A DNA stretch of 22,777 nt from an uncultured Oscillospiraceae bacterium (GTDB taxonomy: Bacteria; Bacillota; Clostridia; Oscillospirales; Acutalibacteraceae). The stretch lies in assembly GCA_900540865.1 (NCBI GenBank), contig UQHH01000043.1, positions 1 through 22,777 of the forward strand. The letters run 5' to 3'. Shown here one piece after another: positions 22,727 to 22,777 of the stretch. Below the pieces are notes generated by a model. It was not told where the DNA came from. It was given only the letters and a program-made list of their open reading frames with translations, and made no database searches. Every line of letters starts with the position of its first letter. Within the stretch, counting starts at the first letter, position 1. Position numbers and translations under genes: made by a program.

Positions 22727-22777
22727 CTGCTTCTTGGAATTCTTCATAAAACTTTATATGTTTATTCAAAAGAGGGA
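22727..22777. repeat. Direct repeat copy 2 (right-end element, cut by the window edge)
   Basis: This is an exact copy of 22387-22437. It reaches the last base of the window, so the repeat unit may continue and may be a tandem array with a period of about 340 bp. Confidence 0.9.

Overview
The window looks like a chromosomal stretch of a Gram-positive Clostridia bacterium, most likely Oscillospiraceae/Ruminococcaceae. The evidence is strong purine-rich Shine-Dalgarno sites, some TTG starts, AT-rich intergenic DNA, secreted carbohydrate-binding proteins with Pro-Thr-Glu linkers, a short Firmicutes-type Pgi and an MsmX-type sugar ABC ATPase. The family assignment is inference; no rRNA or tRNA gene is present to confirm it.

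Layout. 1-598: a gene-free, palindrome-rich left end with a 70-bp direct repeat, then an AT-rich leader. 599-3750: housekeeping genes for a D-Ala-D-Ala carboxypeptidase (dacF-like), glucose-6-phosphate isomerase (pgi) and a small P-loop protein, closed by a terminator. 3808-14388: one long same-strand transcription unit. It has a good promoter at 3836-3864 and a clear terminator at 14361-14388. It encodes a large secreted modular protein, a 45-codon peptide gene (6129-6266), a hairpin, an HPr-kinase-like kinase, a PqqD-like protein, an S24/S26-type Ser-His peptidase, an ABC exporter without a peptidase domain, two tandem nucleotidyltransferases with intact metal-binding residues, a lipoprotein serine hydrolase, then ispD and ispF of isoprenoid synthesis. 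14474-19275: a promoter, a possible 7-codon leader ORF, and three paralogous secreted proteins built from repeated starch-binding-like and other beta modules. 19378-22237: an O6-alkylguanine-DNA methyltransferase gene, a convergent PPK2 polyphosphate kinase gene, and a divergent multi-sugar ABC ATPase gene. 22238-22777: a terminator-like hairpin and a second palindrome-rich region with a 51-bp direct repeat.

The most interesting system is 6129-11948. It looks like a ribosomally made, post-translationally modified peptide (RiPP) cassette. The peptide has a leader-like F-x-x-P-x-I motif resembling the YxxP motif of lasso-peptide leaders, and is followed by a PqqD-like leader-binding protein. 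The kinase and nucleotidyltransferase families also occur as tailoring enzymes in some Firmicutes lasso-peptide clusters, but the lasso macrocyclase and the transglutaminase-like leader protease are absent. I infer that the peptide is phosphorylated and/or nucleotidylated, cut by the S26-like peptidase and exported by the ABC protein. This has not been shown.

The carbohydrate theme links the other parts. The secreted protein that opens the cassette operon carries the same starch-binding-like module as the three paralogs further on. The MsmX-like ATPase could energise oligosaccharide uptake, although no permease or solute-binding protein is in the window. All family calls come from reading motifs by eye; no database search was run.
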